Shown here: in pieces, positions 7,965 to 16,377 of the stretch
Position numbering within the stretch: the stretch's first letter is position 1
How the letters are laid out: each line of letters begins with the position of its first letter
From: Hyphomicrobiales bacterium
GTDB lineage: Bacteria; Pseudomonadota; Alphaproteobacteria; Rhizobiales; Rhizobiaceae
DNA: 44,969 nt
Direction of reading: 5' to 3'
NCBI GenBank assembly: GCA_900473915.1
Contig: UCNG01000016.1
Location: 1 to 44,969 of the forward strand
The notes under the pieces: model-generated
The model's input: the letters and a program-made list of their open reading frames with translations, nothing else
What the model was told of the DNA's origin: nothing
Database searches by the model: none
Made by a program: the position numbers and the translations under genes

Positions 7965-8672
7965 TCAACGTGCCTTCTGGCCGAAGAGAATTTTCTGGGC
8001 TTCCTTGTCCGTTGCCAGATTGGATTTTTCCCGCTCTTCCTTGCCGACCAGCAGACCGCGCTGCACTGCCGGACGAGCATTCATCGTTTCATGCCAGCGC
8101 TTCAGGTTCGGGAAATCATCGAGGTTCTGGTCGTAGTTCTTATAGGCGTTGATCCAGCCAATAGATGCCATATCGGCGATTGAATATTCGCCTGCGATAT
8201 AATCCTTGCCCTCAAGCTGCTTGTTCAGCACGCCATAGAGACGATTGACCTCATTGGTGTAGCGATCAATCCCGTATTGCACCTTTTCAGGCGCATAGAT
8301 ACGGAAATGACCAGCCTGTCCCGACATCGGGCCGAGCCCGCCCATCTGCCACATCAGCCATTCGTCGACGGCAACGCGCTTGCGTTCGTCAGCCGGATAG
8401 AATTTGCCGAATTTACGCCCGAGATATTGCAGGATCGCTCCGGACTCGAAAACCGAGATCGGTTCGCCACCCGGTCCTTCCGGATCGATGATCGCGGGCA
8501 TCCGGTTGTTCGGCGCAATCTTCAAAAAGTCCGGCTTGAACTGATCGCCCTTGCCGATGTTGACGTATTTGACCTCGTAGGGAATGCCGAGTTCTTCGAG
8601 CATAATGCTGATCTTGAAGCCGTTCGGTGTCGGCCAATAATATAATTCGATGGGCTTGATCTGTTCGGCCAT
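7965..8672 (-). CDS. Glutathione S-transferase, YfcG/YghU (nu-class) like
   Basis: A 235-residue cytosolic glutathione S-transferase-type protein. The ATG at 8672 (MAEQIKPIELYYW) has GGGAGAG nearby, so the longer frame to 8810 is not used. The thioredoxin-like N-domain shows YYWPTPNGFKISIMLEELG, with the TPNG turn typical of YfcG-like disulfide-bond oxidoreductases in place of a catalytic Tyr/Ser/Cys. The cis-proline and glutathione-binding segment is NNRMPAI and VFESGAILQYL. The C-terminal helical domain contains YIAGEYSIADMASIGW. It probably reduces disulfides or peroxides with glutathione; the natural substrate is unknown. Confidence 0.88.
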   Translation of the reverse strand: MAEQIKPIELYYWPTPNGFKISIMLEELGIPYEVKYVNIGKGDQFKPDFLKIAPNNRMPAIIDPEGPGGEPISVFESGAILQYLGRKFGKFYPADERKRVAVDEWLMWQMGGLGPMSGQAGHFRIYAPEKVQYGIDRYTNEVNRLYGVLNKQLEGKDYIAGEYSIADMASIGWINAYKNYDQNLDDFPNLKRWHETMNARPAVQRGLLVGKEEREKSNLATDKEAQKILFGQKAR

Positions 8673-8897
8673 GGGCTCTCTCCCGCTGATCCTGACATTG
8701 AGCGAGACGTGCTCCCGCATTCCAATGATGGGAAACATAAGACCCTTTCGAGCAGGCACAAGAGCCCTGTGCAGCAATAAACGGAACATCAATATTTTTG
8801 AACGCCGCATGAACGACGCTCTCAGGGACGGTTCAGGCGTGATCGCTAGATTGGCAAGGGAGAACAGAAATCAGAACGGCCTGGGGGACCAACCGCT

Positions 8898-9053
8898 ATG
8901 CTTCGGCGCTTAACAATTCTCTGCCTGATGATCGCCGGCTTTGCCGCAGTCGCCAGCATTTTCGTTGACCAGCGATACAACGCTTATCGGGACCAGCCGG
9001 TGATCGGCCCTGTCGCCGCGTTCACGCAGAAGCATGCCGGAGAACGGCAATGA
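8898..9053 (+). CDS. Tiny single-pass membrane protein, 51 aa
   Basis: A 51-codon ORF beginning MLRRLTILCLMIAGFAAVAS and ending KHAGERQ. The first 24 residues form one hydrophobic segment with an N-terminal Arg pair, consistent with an inner-membrane anchor or signal. A good ribosome site, GGGGGA, lies about ten bases before the ATG. Its stop overlaps the start of the next small ORF in an ATGA arrangement, which favours translational coupling and argues that both are real. No homologue is recognised from memory. Confidence 0.6.
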   Translation: MLRRLTILCLMIAGFAAVASIFVDQRYNAYRDQPVIGPVAAFTQKHAGERQ

Positions 9054-9214
9054 GGAGAACCCAGGCAATAGCCGCAATCGCGCTTCGCGTTTTCCTTTTC
9101 ACCGCCATATTCACCGGTCCGGCAGCCACCTTTGCCTATACGCAGATCGGCCAGCATTCCCAGATGAGCGGCATCGGTCTCGTGCTTTATGTAAGCCTGC
9201 AGCGCGCCGCATAA
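9050..9214 (+). CDS. Tiny membrane or secreted protein, 54 aa
   Basis: A 54-codon ORF (MRRTQAIAAIALRVFLFTAI onward) whose ATG overlaps the previous stop as ATGA. The N-terminus has two Arg and a hydrophobic stretch to about residue 33, then a second mildly hydrophobic segment near GIGLVLYVSL. It may be a signal peptide with a short mature tail or one to two membrane helices. It lies 41 bases before amn and may be expressed from the same region. Function is unknown. Confidence 0.55.
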   Translation: MRRTQAIAAIALRVFLFTAIFTGPAATFAYTQIGQHSQMSGIGLVLYVSLQRAA

Positions 9215-9255
9215 ACTGGGTCATGTCACGGTCATAGACTTTGCTATACTGAGTT

Positions 9256-10758
9256 ATGACACAGCGAATCGAACATCCATTTCTGACAGAAATCAAAACG
9301 CCTCCAACGGTTGACCCGGAGGTTTTCACTGATGCCGGTGCGGCAGTTGCCGCCCTGCAAAAACTCTATGACCGCAACACGGCCTTTCTTCGCGATGCGT
9401 TCGAGAAAGTGGCGCGCGGCGAAGTTCCACCGCAGCGCTATCGCGCTTATTATCCCGAGATTTGTCTATCTACGTCCAGCTTTGCCCATGTGGATTCGCG
9501 GCTGGCCTATGGCCATGTCTCGACGCCGGGCGATTATTCCGCGAACATCACGCGGCCCGATTTGTTCGATCATTATCTGAACGAACAAATTCGCCTCCTG
9601 ATGCGCAATCACGGTGTGACCGTGACGGTGAAGGAATCTTCCACGCCAATCCCGATCCATTTTGCCTTCAAGGAAGGCACCTATGTCGAGGCTTCCGTCG
9701 CCAATGCCTTCACGCATCCGCTGCGTGACCTGTTCGACGTGCCAGATCTGGCGGCAACAGACGACAAGATCGTCAACGCTGACTTCGAGCCTGCACCCGG
9801 CGAACCGATGCCGCTTGCGCCGTTCACGGCCCAGCGCGTCGATTATTCCTTGCACCGGCTGGCGCACTATACGGCGACAAGTCCGGCACACTTCCAGAAT
9901 TTCGTGCTGTTCACCAACTACCAGTTCTATATGGACGAGTTCTGCGCCTATGCCCGTCAATTGATGGCAGATGGCGGCGGTGGCTATGACCAATTCGTGG
10001 AACCGGGCAACATCGTCACGCTGGCGGGAGAGACCGCGCCGAGCAATGGCAATCCGTTGCAGCGCCTGCCCCAGATGCCTGCTTATCACCTGCAGCGGGC
10101 GGACCATTCCGGCATTACCATGGTCAATATCGGCGTAGGTCCGTCCAATGCCAAAACCATTACGGACCATATCGCTGTGCTTCGCCCTCATGCCTGGCTG
10201 ATGCTGGGTCACTGCGCGGGCCTGCGCAACAGCCAGCAGCTTGGCGATTATGTTCTGGCCCACGCCTATATGCGTGAAGACCACGTTCTTGACGACGATC
10301 TGCCGGTTTGGGTGCCACTTCCGGCCCTTGCGGAAATTCAGGTCGCGCTTGAAGAGGCCGTCGAGGAAATCACAGGCCTGGAAGGCTATGACCTCAAGCG
10401 TATCATGCGCACCGGAACGGTCGCCACCATCGACAACCGCAACTGGGAACTGCGTGACCAGCGCGGTCCTGTCCAGCGCCTTTCGCAAGCACGCGCCGTC
10501 GCACTCGACATGGAATCAGCCACGATCGCCGCGAACGGGTTCCGCTTCCGCGTGCCTTACGGCACACTGCTCTGCGTATCTGACAAACCGCTGCATGGCG
10601 AGTTGAAACTGCCGGGCATGGCGACCGAATTCTACAAGCGGCAGGTAGCACAGCACCTGCGCATCGGCATTCGCGCAATGGAGAAGATCGCGGCAATGCC
10701 CGATGAACGGCTGCATTCCCGAAAACTCAGAAGCTTTTACGAGACGGCTTTCCAGTGA
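9256..10758 (+). CDS. amn: AMP nucleosidase
   Basis: A 500-residue protein matching Amn, which hydrolyses AMP to adenine and ribose 5-phosphate in purine salvage and adenylate pool control. The N-terminal regulatory half contains AALQKLYDRNTAFLRDAFEK and the conserved YPEICL. The C-terminal half carries the nucleoside-phosphorylase-like core: NIGVGPSNAKTITDHI, LMLGHCAGLRNSQQLGDYVL, LDMESATIAANGFRFRVPYG and LLCVSDKPLHGE. Length is normal for the family. The start has almost no ribosome site, and TATACT lies only five bases upstream, so a very short leader is possible. A long octamer hairpin follows the stop. Confidence 0.95.
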   Translation: MTQRIEHPFLTEIKTPPTVDPEVFTDAGAAVAALQKLYDRNTAFLRDAFEKVARGEVPPQRYRAYYPEICLSTSSFAHVDSRLAYGHVSTPGDYSANITRPDLFDHYLNEQIRLLMRNHGVTVTVKESSTPIPIHFAFKEGTYVEASVANAFTHPLRDLFDVPDLAATDDKIVNADFEPAPGEPMPLAPFTAQRVDYSLHRLAHYTATSPAHFQNFVLFTNYQFYMDEFCAYARQLMADGGGGYDQFVEPGNIVTLAGETAPSNGNPLQRLPQMPAYHLQRADHSGITMVNIGVGPSNAKTITDHIAVLRPHAWLMLGHCAGLRNSQQLGDYVLAHAYMREDHVLDDDLPVWVPLPALAEIQVALEEAVEEITGLEGYDLKRIMRTGTVATIDNRNWELRDQRGPVQRLSQARAVALDMESATIAANGFRFRVPYGTLLCVSDKPLHGELKLPGMATEFYKRQVAQHLRIGIRAMEKIAAMPDERLHSRKLRSFYETAFQ

Positions 10759-10764
10759 AGTTAC

Positions 10765-10847
10765 GGCAATAGGGCAGTATGGCAGTAGGGCAGTATGTTG
10801 GTTAGCTCTCTTAACATACTGCCTTACTGCCCTATTGCCCTACTGCC
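10765..10847. repeat. Inverted array of AGGGCAGT octamers
   Basis: Two 35-base arms (10765-10799 and 10813-10847) are reverse complements at 31 of 35 positions around a 13-base loop. Each arm is built from tandem eight-base units of the type GGCAGTAG/GGCAATAG, that is AGGGCAGT in register. AGGGCAGT is the octamer of the Brucella HOOF-Print variable-number loci. The structure starts six bases after the amn stop, so it can act as a terminator or mRNA 3' end while being prone to replication slippage. Confidence 0.85.
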
Positions 10848-10892
10848 TTCTCTTTCATCATCACGCCGCAATCAGCACGTATTGGCACCTTC

Positions 10893-11906
10893 ATGTCGAA
10901 AAGCCGTGAAAACCTTTTATTCCTGCTGCTTCTGGCCGCTGTCATGCCGTCTGTCCCGCTCGTGCTTGGATTTCTTGGGGCAGCGCATCCTGCTCTTGAT
11001 TCCTTTTCACATTTTCGGGCTCACCTCGCCGTTTTGTTAGCGTTGCTGGCCTTTCCGCTGCTCTTCACCAAAATGCGCCGCGAGGCAGCGATGCTTCTGC
11101 TTTTTGCCGTCATGGCGTTCAGCACGACCATCGGCGCCGCACGCGATTTCCTGAGCGGCTCCACCGGCGCACAGGCAGACGAACAGGCTGGCGCGCGCTA
11201 TAGTCTCGTCCAGATCAATCTGCGCGAAGATAATCCCGAGCCGAAACGCATTCTCCAGATGATTGCGCGGGAGAAGCCCGACGTCATTACCTATGAGGAA
11301 GCGAGCGACCAATGGACGAAATGGCTTACCATTCTCCAGGGCTCCTATACCTATCATCTCAATTGCGCTGACGACCCCAATACCTGGGGCGTGGGAATCC
11401 TGTCCAAACGGCCGTTCAGTGAAGAGGCGCAGACGGCCTGCGTCGGTGATGGCTTGCTGGCAATTGCGCCGATCAACTTCGGCGGGACAACTGTTCATGT
11501 CGCCGCCCTGCATTTCTCATGGCCATGGCCGCGCTGGCAGCCACATCAGCTCCGCTATATCGAACCGGAACTGGCGAAGCTGAAAGGCCCTCTGGTCATC
11601 GCCGGGGATTTCAATGCGGCTCCGTGGAGCAATGCCGTACGTCGGGTCGAAAATGCCTCCGGCGCCCACCATATGACTGGTATTGGCGGCACGTGGATGA
11701 CGCATCTGCTGCCCGTTACGCTGGCACCCTTGCTGGGCCTACCTATCGATCAGATACTTGTCAGCCCTGAAATCGGAGGGGCGAAGGTTTCGGCCCGCGA
11801 AGACTCAGGCTCCGATCATCTGCCGGTGCGGCTCGATTTTTCCGTTCCGCCTCCCGTCCGACCGGATGAAGAAGAACCGGAAACCCAATCCGTCATGCTG
11901 CAATGA
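10893..11906 (+). CDS. Membrane-anchored endonuclease/exonuclease/phosphatase family protein
   Basis: A 337-residue protein with three N-terminal hydrophobic helices (about 5-30, 40-60, 65-83) followed by an exposed EEP-fold domain. Metallohydrolase motifs are in order: VQINLRED, TYEEASDQW carrying the metal-binding Glu, VAALHFSWPWPRWQ, the GDFNAAPWS catalytic motif, IDQILVS and the C-terminal GSDHLPVRLDF. All key Asp, Asn and His residues are present. Related proteins are often called YafD-like or phosphohydrolases; whether the substrate is nucleic acid, phospholipid or another phosphodiester is not known. The ATG at 10893 has a weak ribosome site. It follows amn after the octamer hairpin. 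Confidence 0.86.
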   Translation: MSKSRENLLFLLLLAAVMPSVPLVLGFLGAAHPALDSFSHFRAHLAVLLALLAFPLLFTKMRREAAMLLLFAVMAFSTTIGAARDFLSGSTGAQADEQAGARYSLVQINLREDNPEPKRILQMIAREKPDVITYEEASDQWTKWLTILQGSYTYHLNCADDPNTWGVGILSKRPFSEEAQTACVGDGLLAIAPINFGGTTVHVAALHFSWPWPRWQPHQLRYIEPELAKLKGPLVIAGDFNAAPWSNAVRRVENASGAHHMTGIGGTWMTHLLPVTLAPLLGLPIDQILVSPEIGGAKVSAREDSGSDHLPVRLDFSVPPPVRPDEEEPETQSVMLQ

Positions 11907-11907
11907 A

Positions 11908-11930
11908 AAAGGCGGTCCCAGACCGCCTTT
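11908..11930. terminator. Bidirectional intrinsic terminator
   Basis: AAAGGCGGT pairs with ACCGCCTTT over a CCCAG loop, immediately after the EEP gene stop and just before the convergent end of ETF-QO at 11954. Confidence 0.88.
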
Positions 11931-11953
11931 CAACTCATGTCATCATGCAAACA

Positions 11954-13660
11954 TTACATGTTTACATAAACGGGCCCTTCCCCGCCTTGTGGCGGCACCC
12001 AATTGATGTTCTGGTTCGGGTCCTTGATGTCGCACGTCTTGCAATGCACGCAGTTCTGCGCATTGATCACAAACCGCACGTCCTTTGCCTGTGGATCGGC
12101 AGCGGAGTTGCCGTCAGCATCCACCCATTCGTAAACGCCAGCGGGGCAATAACGGGTCGACGGACCAGCGAAGACGTCATGTTCGGAAGTCTTTTGCAGT
12201 TCCATGTTGCGGACCTGCAAATGCACCGGCTCGTTCTCGTCATGGTTCGTGTTCGACAGGAACACTGACGACAGACGATCAAACGTCAGAACGCCATCCG
12301 GTTTTGGATAGTCGATCTTGGTGTGCTTCGCAGCTGGTTCCAGCGACTGCGCATCGGTCTTGCCGTGCTTCAGCGTTCCAAAGATGGAGAAGCCGAATAG
12401 CTGGTTGGTCCACATATCGAGACCACCAAGCGCCACGCCGACAACCGTGCCGAACTTCGACCACAGCGGCTTGACGTTACGCACCCGCTTCAGATCCTTG
12501 CCGATCAGGCTCGAACGCCAGCTGTTTTCGATCTCGACCGGTTCGTCATTGGCGCGGCCTGCGGCAATTGCCTCAGCGATCTTGTCTGCGGCGAGAATGC
12601 CGGACAGAACCGCATTGTGGCTGCCCTTGATGCGCGGCACGTTGACCAGACCGGCCGAGCAACCGATGAGCGCTCCGCCCGGGAACGACAGCTTCGGCAC
12701 CGACTGGAAACCGCCTTCGGTAATGGCACGTGCGCCGTAGGAAAGGCGCTTGCCGCCCTCAAACACGTCGCGAATAGCCGGATGCGTCTTGAAGCGCTGG
12801 AATTCCTCAAATGGCGACAGATATGGATTCTTGTAGTTGAGGTGCAGCACGAAGCCGACCGCCACCATATTGTCTTCCAGATGATAAAGGAATGAGCCGC
12901 CGCCCGTCTTCATGTCGAGCGGCCAGCCGAAAGAATGCTGGACAAGACCCGGCTTGTGCTTGGAAGGATCGACCTGCCACAGCTCCTTGAGCCCGATACC
13001 GTATTTGGCCGGTTCGCGGCCTTCATCGAGCTTGAACTTCGAAATCAGTTGCTTGGCAAGCGAACCGCGTGCGCCCTCGCCTACCAGCGTATATTTGCCG
13101 AGCAGCGCCATGCCGCGCGTATAGTTTGGTCCATGCGTTCCGTCGCGTTCGACACCCATGTCGCCGGTGGCAACGCCAATGACCGCGCCTTCATCATTGT
13201 AAAGCACTTCGGTTGCAGCAAAACCCGGATAGATTTCCACGCCGAGTTCTTCGGCCTTGGTGCCAAGCCAACGGCAGACATTGCCGAGCGACACAATGTA
13301 ATTGCCATGATTGTTCATCAAAGGCGGCATGGCGAAATTCGGCAGGCGCACCGAGCCTGCTGGCCCCAGCACGAGGAAATGATCGGCTGTCACAGGCGTC
13401 TTGAAGGGGTGCCCCTCTTCCTCGCGCCAGCCCGGCAGAAGCTGATCAATGCCAACCGGATCAACGACAGCGCCGGACAGAATGTGCGCGCCGACTTCCC
13501 CGCCCTTTTCGAGGACGACGACTGAAAGCTCCGGATTCGCCTGTTTCAAACGGATTGCCGCAGCAAGGCCCGCAGGGCCTGCGCCTACGATCACAACGTC
13601 GAATTCCATGCTTTCGCGCTCGGGAAGCTCCTGATTTGCATATTCTGGGGCTTCAGACAT
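11954..13660 (-). CDS. Electron transfer flavoprotein-ubiquinone oxidoreductase
   Basis: A 568-residue ETF-QO, the membrane-associated FAD and [4Fe-4S] enzyme that passes electrons from ETF (from acyl-CoA and branched-chain dehydrogenases) to ubiquinone. The FAD dinucleotide fold is VVIVGAGPAGLAAAIRLKQ near residue 24. Other hallmarks are EKGGEVGAHILSGAVVDP, GEGARGSLAKQL and GCSAGLVNVPRIKGSHNA. The C-terminal cluster ligands appear as YCPAGVYEW and NCVHCKTCDIKDP. The start has GGAGGAATG directly upstream. A LiuR-like palindrome lies about 240 bases upstream, in keeping with a catabolic regulon. Length is typical. Confidence 0.96.
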   Translation of the reverse strand: MSEAPEYANQELPERESMEFDVVIVGAGPAGLAAAIRLKQANPELSVVVLEKGGEVGAHILSGAVVDPVGIDQLLPGWREEEGHPFKTPVTADHFLVLGPAGSVRLPNFAMPPLMNNHGNYIVSLGNVCRWLGTKAEELGVEIYPGFAATEVLYNDEGAVIGVATGDMGVERDGTHGPNYTRGMALLGKYTLVGEGARGSLAKQLISKFKLDEGREPAKYGIGLKELWQVDPSKHKPGLVQHSFGWPLDMKTGGGSFLYHLEDNMVAVGFVLHLNYKNPYLSPFEEFQRFKTHPAIRDVFEGGKRLSYGARAITEGGFQSVPKLSFPGGALIGCSAGLVNVPRIKGSHNAVLSGILAADKIAEAIAAGRANDEPVEIENSWRSSLIGKDLKRVRNVKPLWSKFGTVVGVALGGLDMWTNQLFGFSIFGTLKHGKTDAQSLEPAAKHTKIDYPKPDGVLTFDRLSSVFLSNTNHDENEPVHLQVRNMELQKTSEHDVFAGPSTRYCPAGVYEWVDADGNSAADPQAKDVRFVINAQNCVHCKTCDIKDPNQNINWVPPQGGEGPVYVNM

Positions 13661-14118
13661 TCATTCCTCCGTCCGGTGTAATATCGTCTTCTCACTAGGC
13701 TAGCCCAGACGACACATCCAATTGTTTTTGTGCATGATCTGATCGCGAATATCCATGAACAAACTGCCCGTCAGCACTCGAACCCGCGAAAAGACCCGCC
13801 GTTTCCCCGTATTCCGCCTTACCCTGTCGCAGAGTTGGAGACTGTCGCAAATGCGTCCAATTGTCCAAAACGGGCGTCTTACGTCCTCAAATATATTTAC
13901 CTTAACGTAAACGTCAAATCTATTCCATTCAATAAACTGCGATGAGGATTTGTCCAAACGGTAGAGGAAGCATAACTTCATGTCATATTGAGGGTTCCAC
14001 TCAAGCCCGCGCAGGAAACAGGGTATGAACAGGAACTAATGGGTCCAACGGGCCTGAAATCTGAACAGGGCTATTGCATTCACCTTCAAAATTCGCCACC
14101 TCAGAGGTGAGGTAAATA
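13661..14118. other. Divergent regulatory region of ETF-QO and uracil-DNA glycosylase
   Basis: About 460 bases without a supported gene. It must hold both promoters. A LiuR-like palindrome lies at 13897-13918. A 93-codon minus-strand frame (13700-13981) lacks family features and is not called. Confidence 0.45.
13897..13918 (-). promoter_or_regulatory. LiuR-like (MerR-type) candidate operator upstream of ETF-QO
   Basis: On the minus strand the element reads TTGACGTTTACGTTAAGGTA followed by A, close to a dyad of TTGACGTTTAC and its complement. It is AT-flanked and about 240 bases upstream of ETF-QO. Branched-chain amino acid catabolism regulators of the LiuR type bind TTTACGTTTACGTAAA-like sites, and ETF-QO is a logical target. 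Confidence 0.45.
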
Positions 14119-14976
14119 ATGGCTGATAATCGAGAAACGTTGGATATTGAAGGCTTGCTCCGCTTCTATGCGGAAGCGGGCGTCGACATGCCGCTTTCCG
14201 AAACGCCGATAGACCGGTTTGCGGAGCCTCAGCGCGTCGCCCCTTCGCAGCCAGCAACGCAGGCGGCAAGTGTACCTGAACGCGCCCGTCAACAGCAGCC
14301 GCGCCCTGCCCCGGCGCCAGCCCCCACCAGCAGGCCCGTTCAGGCCGCAGCCGATCTTCCTGATACAGCGCAGATTGCACTTGCGCGCGAAGCGGCAGCC
14401 CAGGCCTCGACGCTCGATGAACTGCGGGAAAAGCTTGCGGCATTCGACGGCTGCAATCTGAAATTCACGGCGAAGAATCTTTGCTTTGCTGATGGCGATC
14501 CATCCTCCGACATAATGTTCATCGGAGAAGCGCCCGGACGGGACGAGGATATGGAGGGATTGCCGTTCGTCGGAAAATCCGGCCAGCTTCTCAATCGCAT
14601 GATCGAATCCATCGGCCTGAAGCGGGAAAACGTCTACATCGCCAACACAATCCCTTGGCGTCCGCCGGGCAATCGCACGCCGACGCCGCTCGAAACAGAG
14701 CTTTGCCGACCATTCATTGAAAGACAGATCGAGCTTGCCGCGCCGAAAGTTCTGGTCGCGCTGGGCGGACCGGCTGGCAAGGCACTCACCGGCGCGCCGG
14801 AAGGTATCCTGCGCCTGCGCGGTAACTGGAAGCTTCACCGGACACCTTCCGGCGTGGAAATTCCGGTTATGCCGACCCTGCATCCGGCCTATCTTCTGCG
14901 CACGCCAGCCCAAAAACGTTTTGCGTGGCGCGATTTTCTGGCTGTGAAACTGAAATTGGCCGAATTGACGGATTGA
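14119..14976 (+). CDS. Uracil-DNA glycosylase, family 4-like
   Basis: A 285-residue member of the uracil-DNA glycosylase superfamily, closest to family 4, which removes uracil from DNA in base excision repair. The first 90 residues are a low-complexity Pro/Ala/Gln-rich extension. The catalytic part starts near residue 100. Motif 1 is GEAPGRDED (about 136-144), followed by LPFVGKSGQLLNRM, NTIPWRPPGNRTPTPLE and motif 2 HPAYLLR near the C-terminus. Only three cysteines exist: C112, C122 and C196. The usual NIVKC ligand position is W180 (NTIPW), and the first cysteine of the Cx2C pair is F109, so a canonical [4Fe-4S] site seems incomplete. GGTGAGG precedes the ATG. Confidence 0.9.
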   Translation: MADNRETLDIEGLLRFYAEAGVDMPLSETPIDRFAEPQRVAPSQPATQAASVPERARQQQPRPAPAPAPTSRPVQAAADLPDTAQIALAREAAAQASTLDELREKLAAFDGCNLKFTAKNLCFADGDPSSDIMFIGEAPGRDEDMEGLPFVGKSGQLLNRMIESIGLKRENVYIANTIPWRPPGNRTPTPLETELCRPFIERQIELAAPKVLVALGGPAGKALTGAPEGILRLRGNWKLHRTPSGVEIPVMPTLHPAYLLRTPAQKRFAWRDFLAVKLKLAELTD

Positions 14977-15121
14977 TTTTTAAGCATTTCAGCGGCATCG
15001 GCAGGTGGCATTGTCACCAGCATGCCGCAAACTTGTTCTACTTCGCCGCTTGCCAAACCGCCTTCCGGCGACAAGTAGCCCTAAATTCAGTTTCCCATGG
15101 GATTTCACTATGGAGTTTTTC

Positions 15122-16375
15122 ATGGCTGGCCAGCTCCTGCCCATAGCCGCTTTGCTTGCAAGCACGTTTCTCATGCTGCTTGCCGGTGGCCTCGCGGGTA
15201 TTCTTCTGCCCCTGCGTGGCGGCATGGAAGGCTGGTCGACCACGACCATCGGCTGGATGGGCACGAGCTATTCCCTTGCTTTCACGATCGGCTGCATTGT
15301 GGTGCCGCATCTGGTGCGGCGCGTTGGCCATGTGCGGGTCTTTTCCGCGTTGCTGACGCTGCTTTCCATGGCGCTTCTCTTGCACGCACTGGTCGTCAAC
15401 CCGGTTGCGTGGATGATCTTCCGCGGCGTCGCGGGTTTTTCGCTCGCAGGCAGCTACATGATTATCGAAAGCTGGCTGAACGAGCGCGTGACCAATGAAT
15501 CGCGCGGGCGCATCTTTTCGATCTATATGATCATCACCATGCTCGGCCTGTTGTGCGGACAGTACATTCTGCCGTTCGGCGATGCGGGAACGCAGACGCT
15601 CTTCATCATTTGCGCCATCATCTACGCAAGCGCGCTGCTTCCAACGGCCCTTTCAAGTGCACAATCGCCCAATCCGCTGACGCAGGTTTCGCTCGACCTG
15701 AAAGGGCTTTACCGGCGATCACCAGCCGCCGCTGTCGGATCGCTGATTGCCGGTATCGTTGCGGGCACGTGGAACTTCCTCGCCGCCATCTATGGCGAGA
15801 TGAATGGCCTTTCCACTTTTGGCATCGCCACGATGCTGGCCTGCGCCATGGTGGGCGGCGCGATTTTCCAATATCCGCTCGGACGGGGATCGGACTTTGT
15901 GGATCGCCGCTATGTCATGGTGCTTGCCGGGGTCATCGGCTTTGTCCTGTCAATGGTGATGGTGCTGTTCCACCCCACTTCGCCCTATGCGCTCTATGCC
16001 ATGATGTTTCTGTTCGGCTCGGTGATTTATCCGATCTACAGCCTCAACGTCGCCCATGCCAATGACTATGCAGATGCAAGCGAGTTCGTGAAGGTTTCCG
16101 GCGGATTGCTGATTATCTACGGCGTGGGCAGTGTCATCGGGCCTGCTCTCTCCGGCCCGCTAATGGATCTGATCGGCGCTTCGGGCTTCTTCGTGACAAT
16201 GGCCATCGCTTACAGCTTCTATGGCCTGCATGCCTTCTGGCGCATTCGTCGTCTTGAGCGACCGGCCATCAGCGACCAGAAAACCGAGTACAAGTTCCAT
16301 ACGCCCGACGGCCAGTCCACGCCGGAAACGATGCAGCTCGATCCTCGCGCGGAAGGCACACCCGGACAGAGTTGA
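15122..16375 (+). CDS. MFS transporter
   Basis: A 417-residue major facilitator with 12 predicted membrane helices, grouped with the YcaD-like putative transporters. The first helix pair is separated by GMEGWSTTTIGWMGTSYSLAF, then PHLVRRVGHVRVF represents the loop 2-3 motif, and SWLNERVTNESRGRIFSIYM lies between helices 4 and 5. The ATG at 15122 (MAGQLLPIA) has GGAG six bases upstream; ATG 15110 and an open frame from 15005 are less likely. The cytoplasmic C-terminus is hydrophilic. Substrate is unknown. Its stop lies two bases from the stop of the convergent EamA gene, with no room for a separate terminator. Confidence 0.86.
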   Translation: MAGQLLPIAALLASTFLMLLAGGLAGILLPLRGGMEGWSTTTIGWMGTSYSLAFTIGCIVVPHLVRRVGHVRVFSALLTLLSMALLLHALVVNPVAWMIFRGVAGFSLAGSYMIIESWLNERVTNESRGRIFSIYMIITMLGLLCGQYILPFGDAGTQTLFIICAIIYASALLPTALSSAQSPNPLTQVSLDLKGLYRRSPAAAVGSLIAGIVAGTWNFLAAIYGEMNGLSTFGIATMLACAMVGGAIFQYPLGRGSDFVDRRYVMVLAGVIGFVLSMVMVLFHPTSPYALYAMMFLFGSVIYPIYSLNVAHANDYADASEFVKVSGGLLIIYGVGSVIGPALSGPLMDLIGASGFFVTMAIAYSFYGLHAFWRIRRLERPAISDQKTEYKFHTPDGQSTPETMQLDPRAEGTPGQS

Positions 16376-16377
16376 CT

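Noticed and set aside
9466-10488. 340-codon minus-strand ORF
   Set aside because: Antisense to amn with no ribosome site or domain.
13700-13981. 93-codon minus-strand ORF upstream of ETF-QO
   Set aside because: It covers the probable promoter and LiuR-like site and has no family features.
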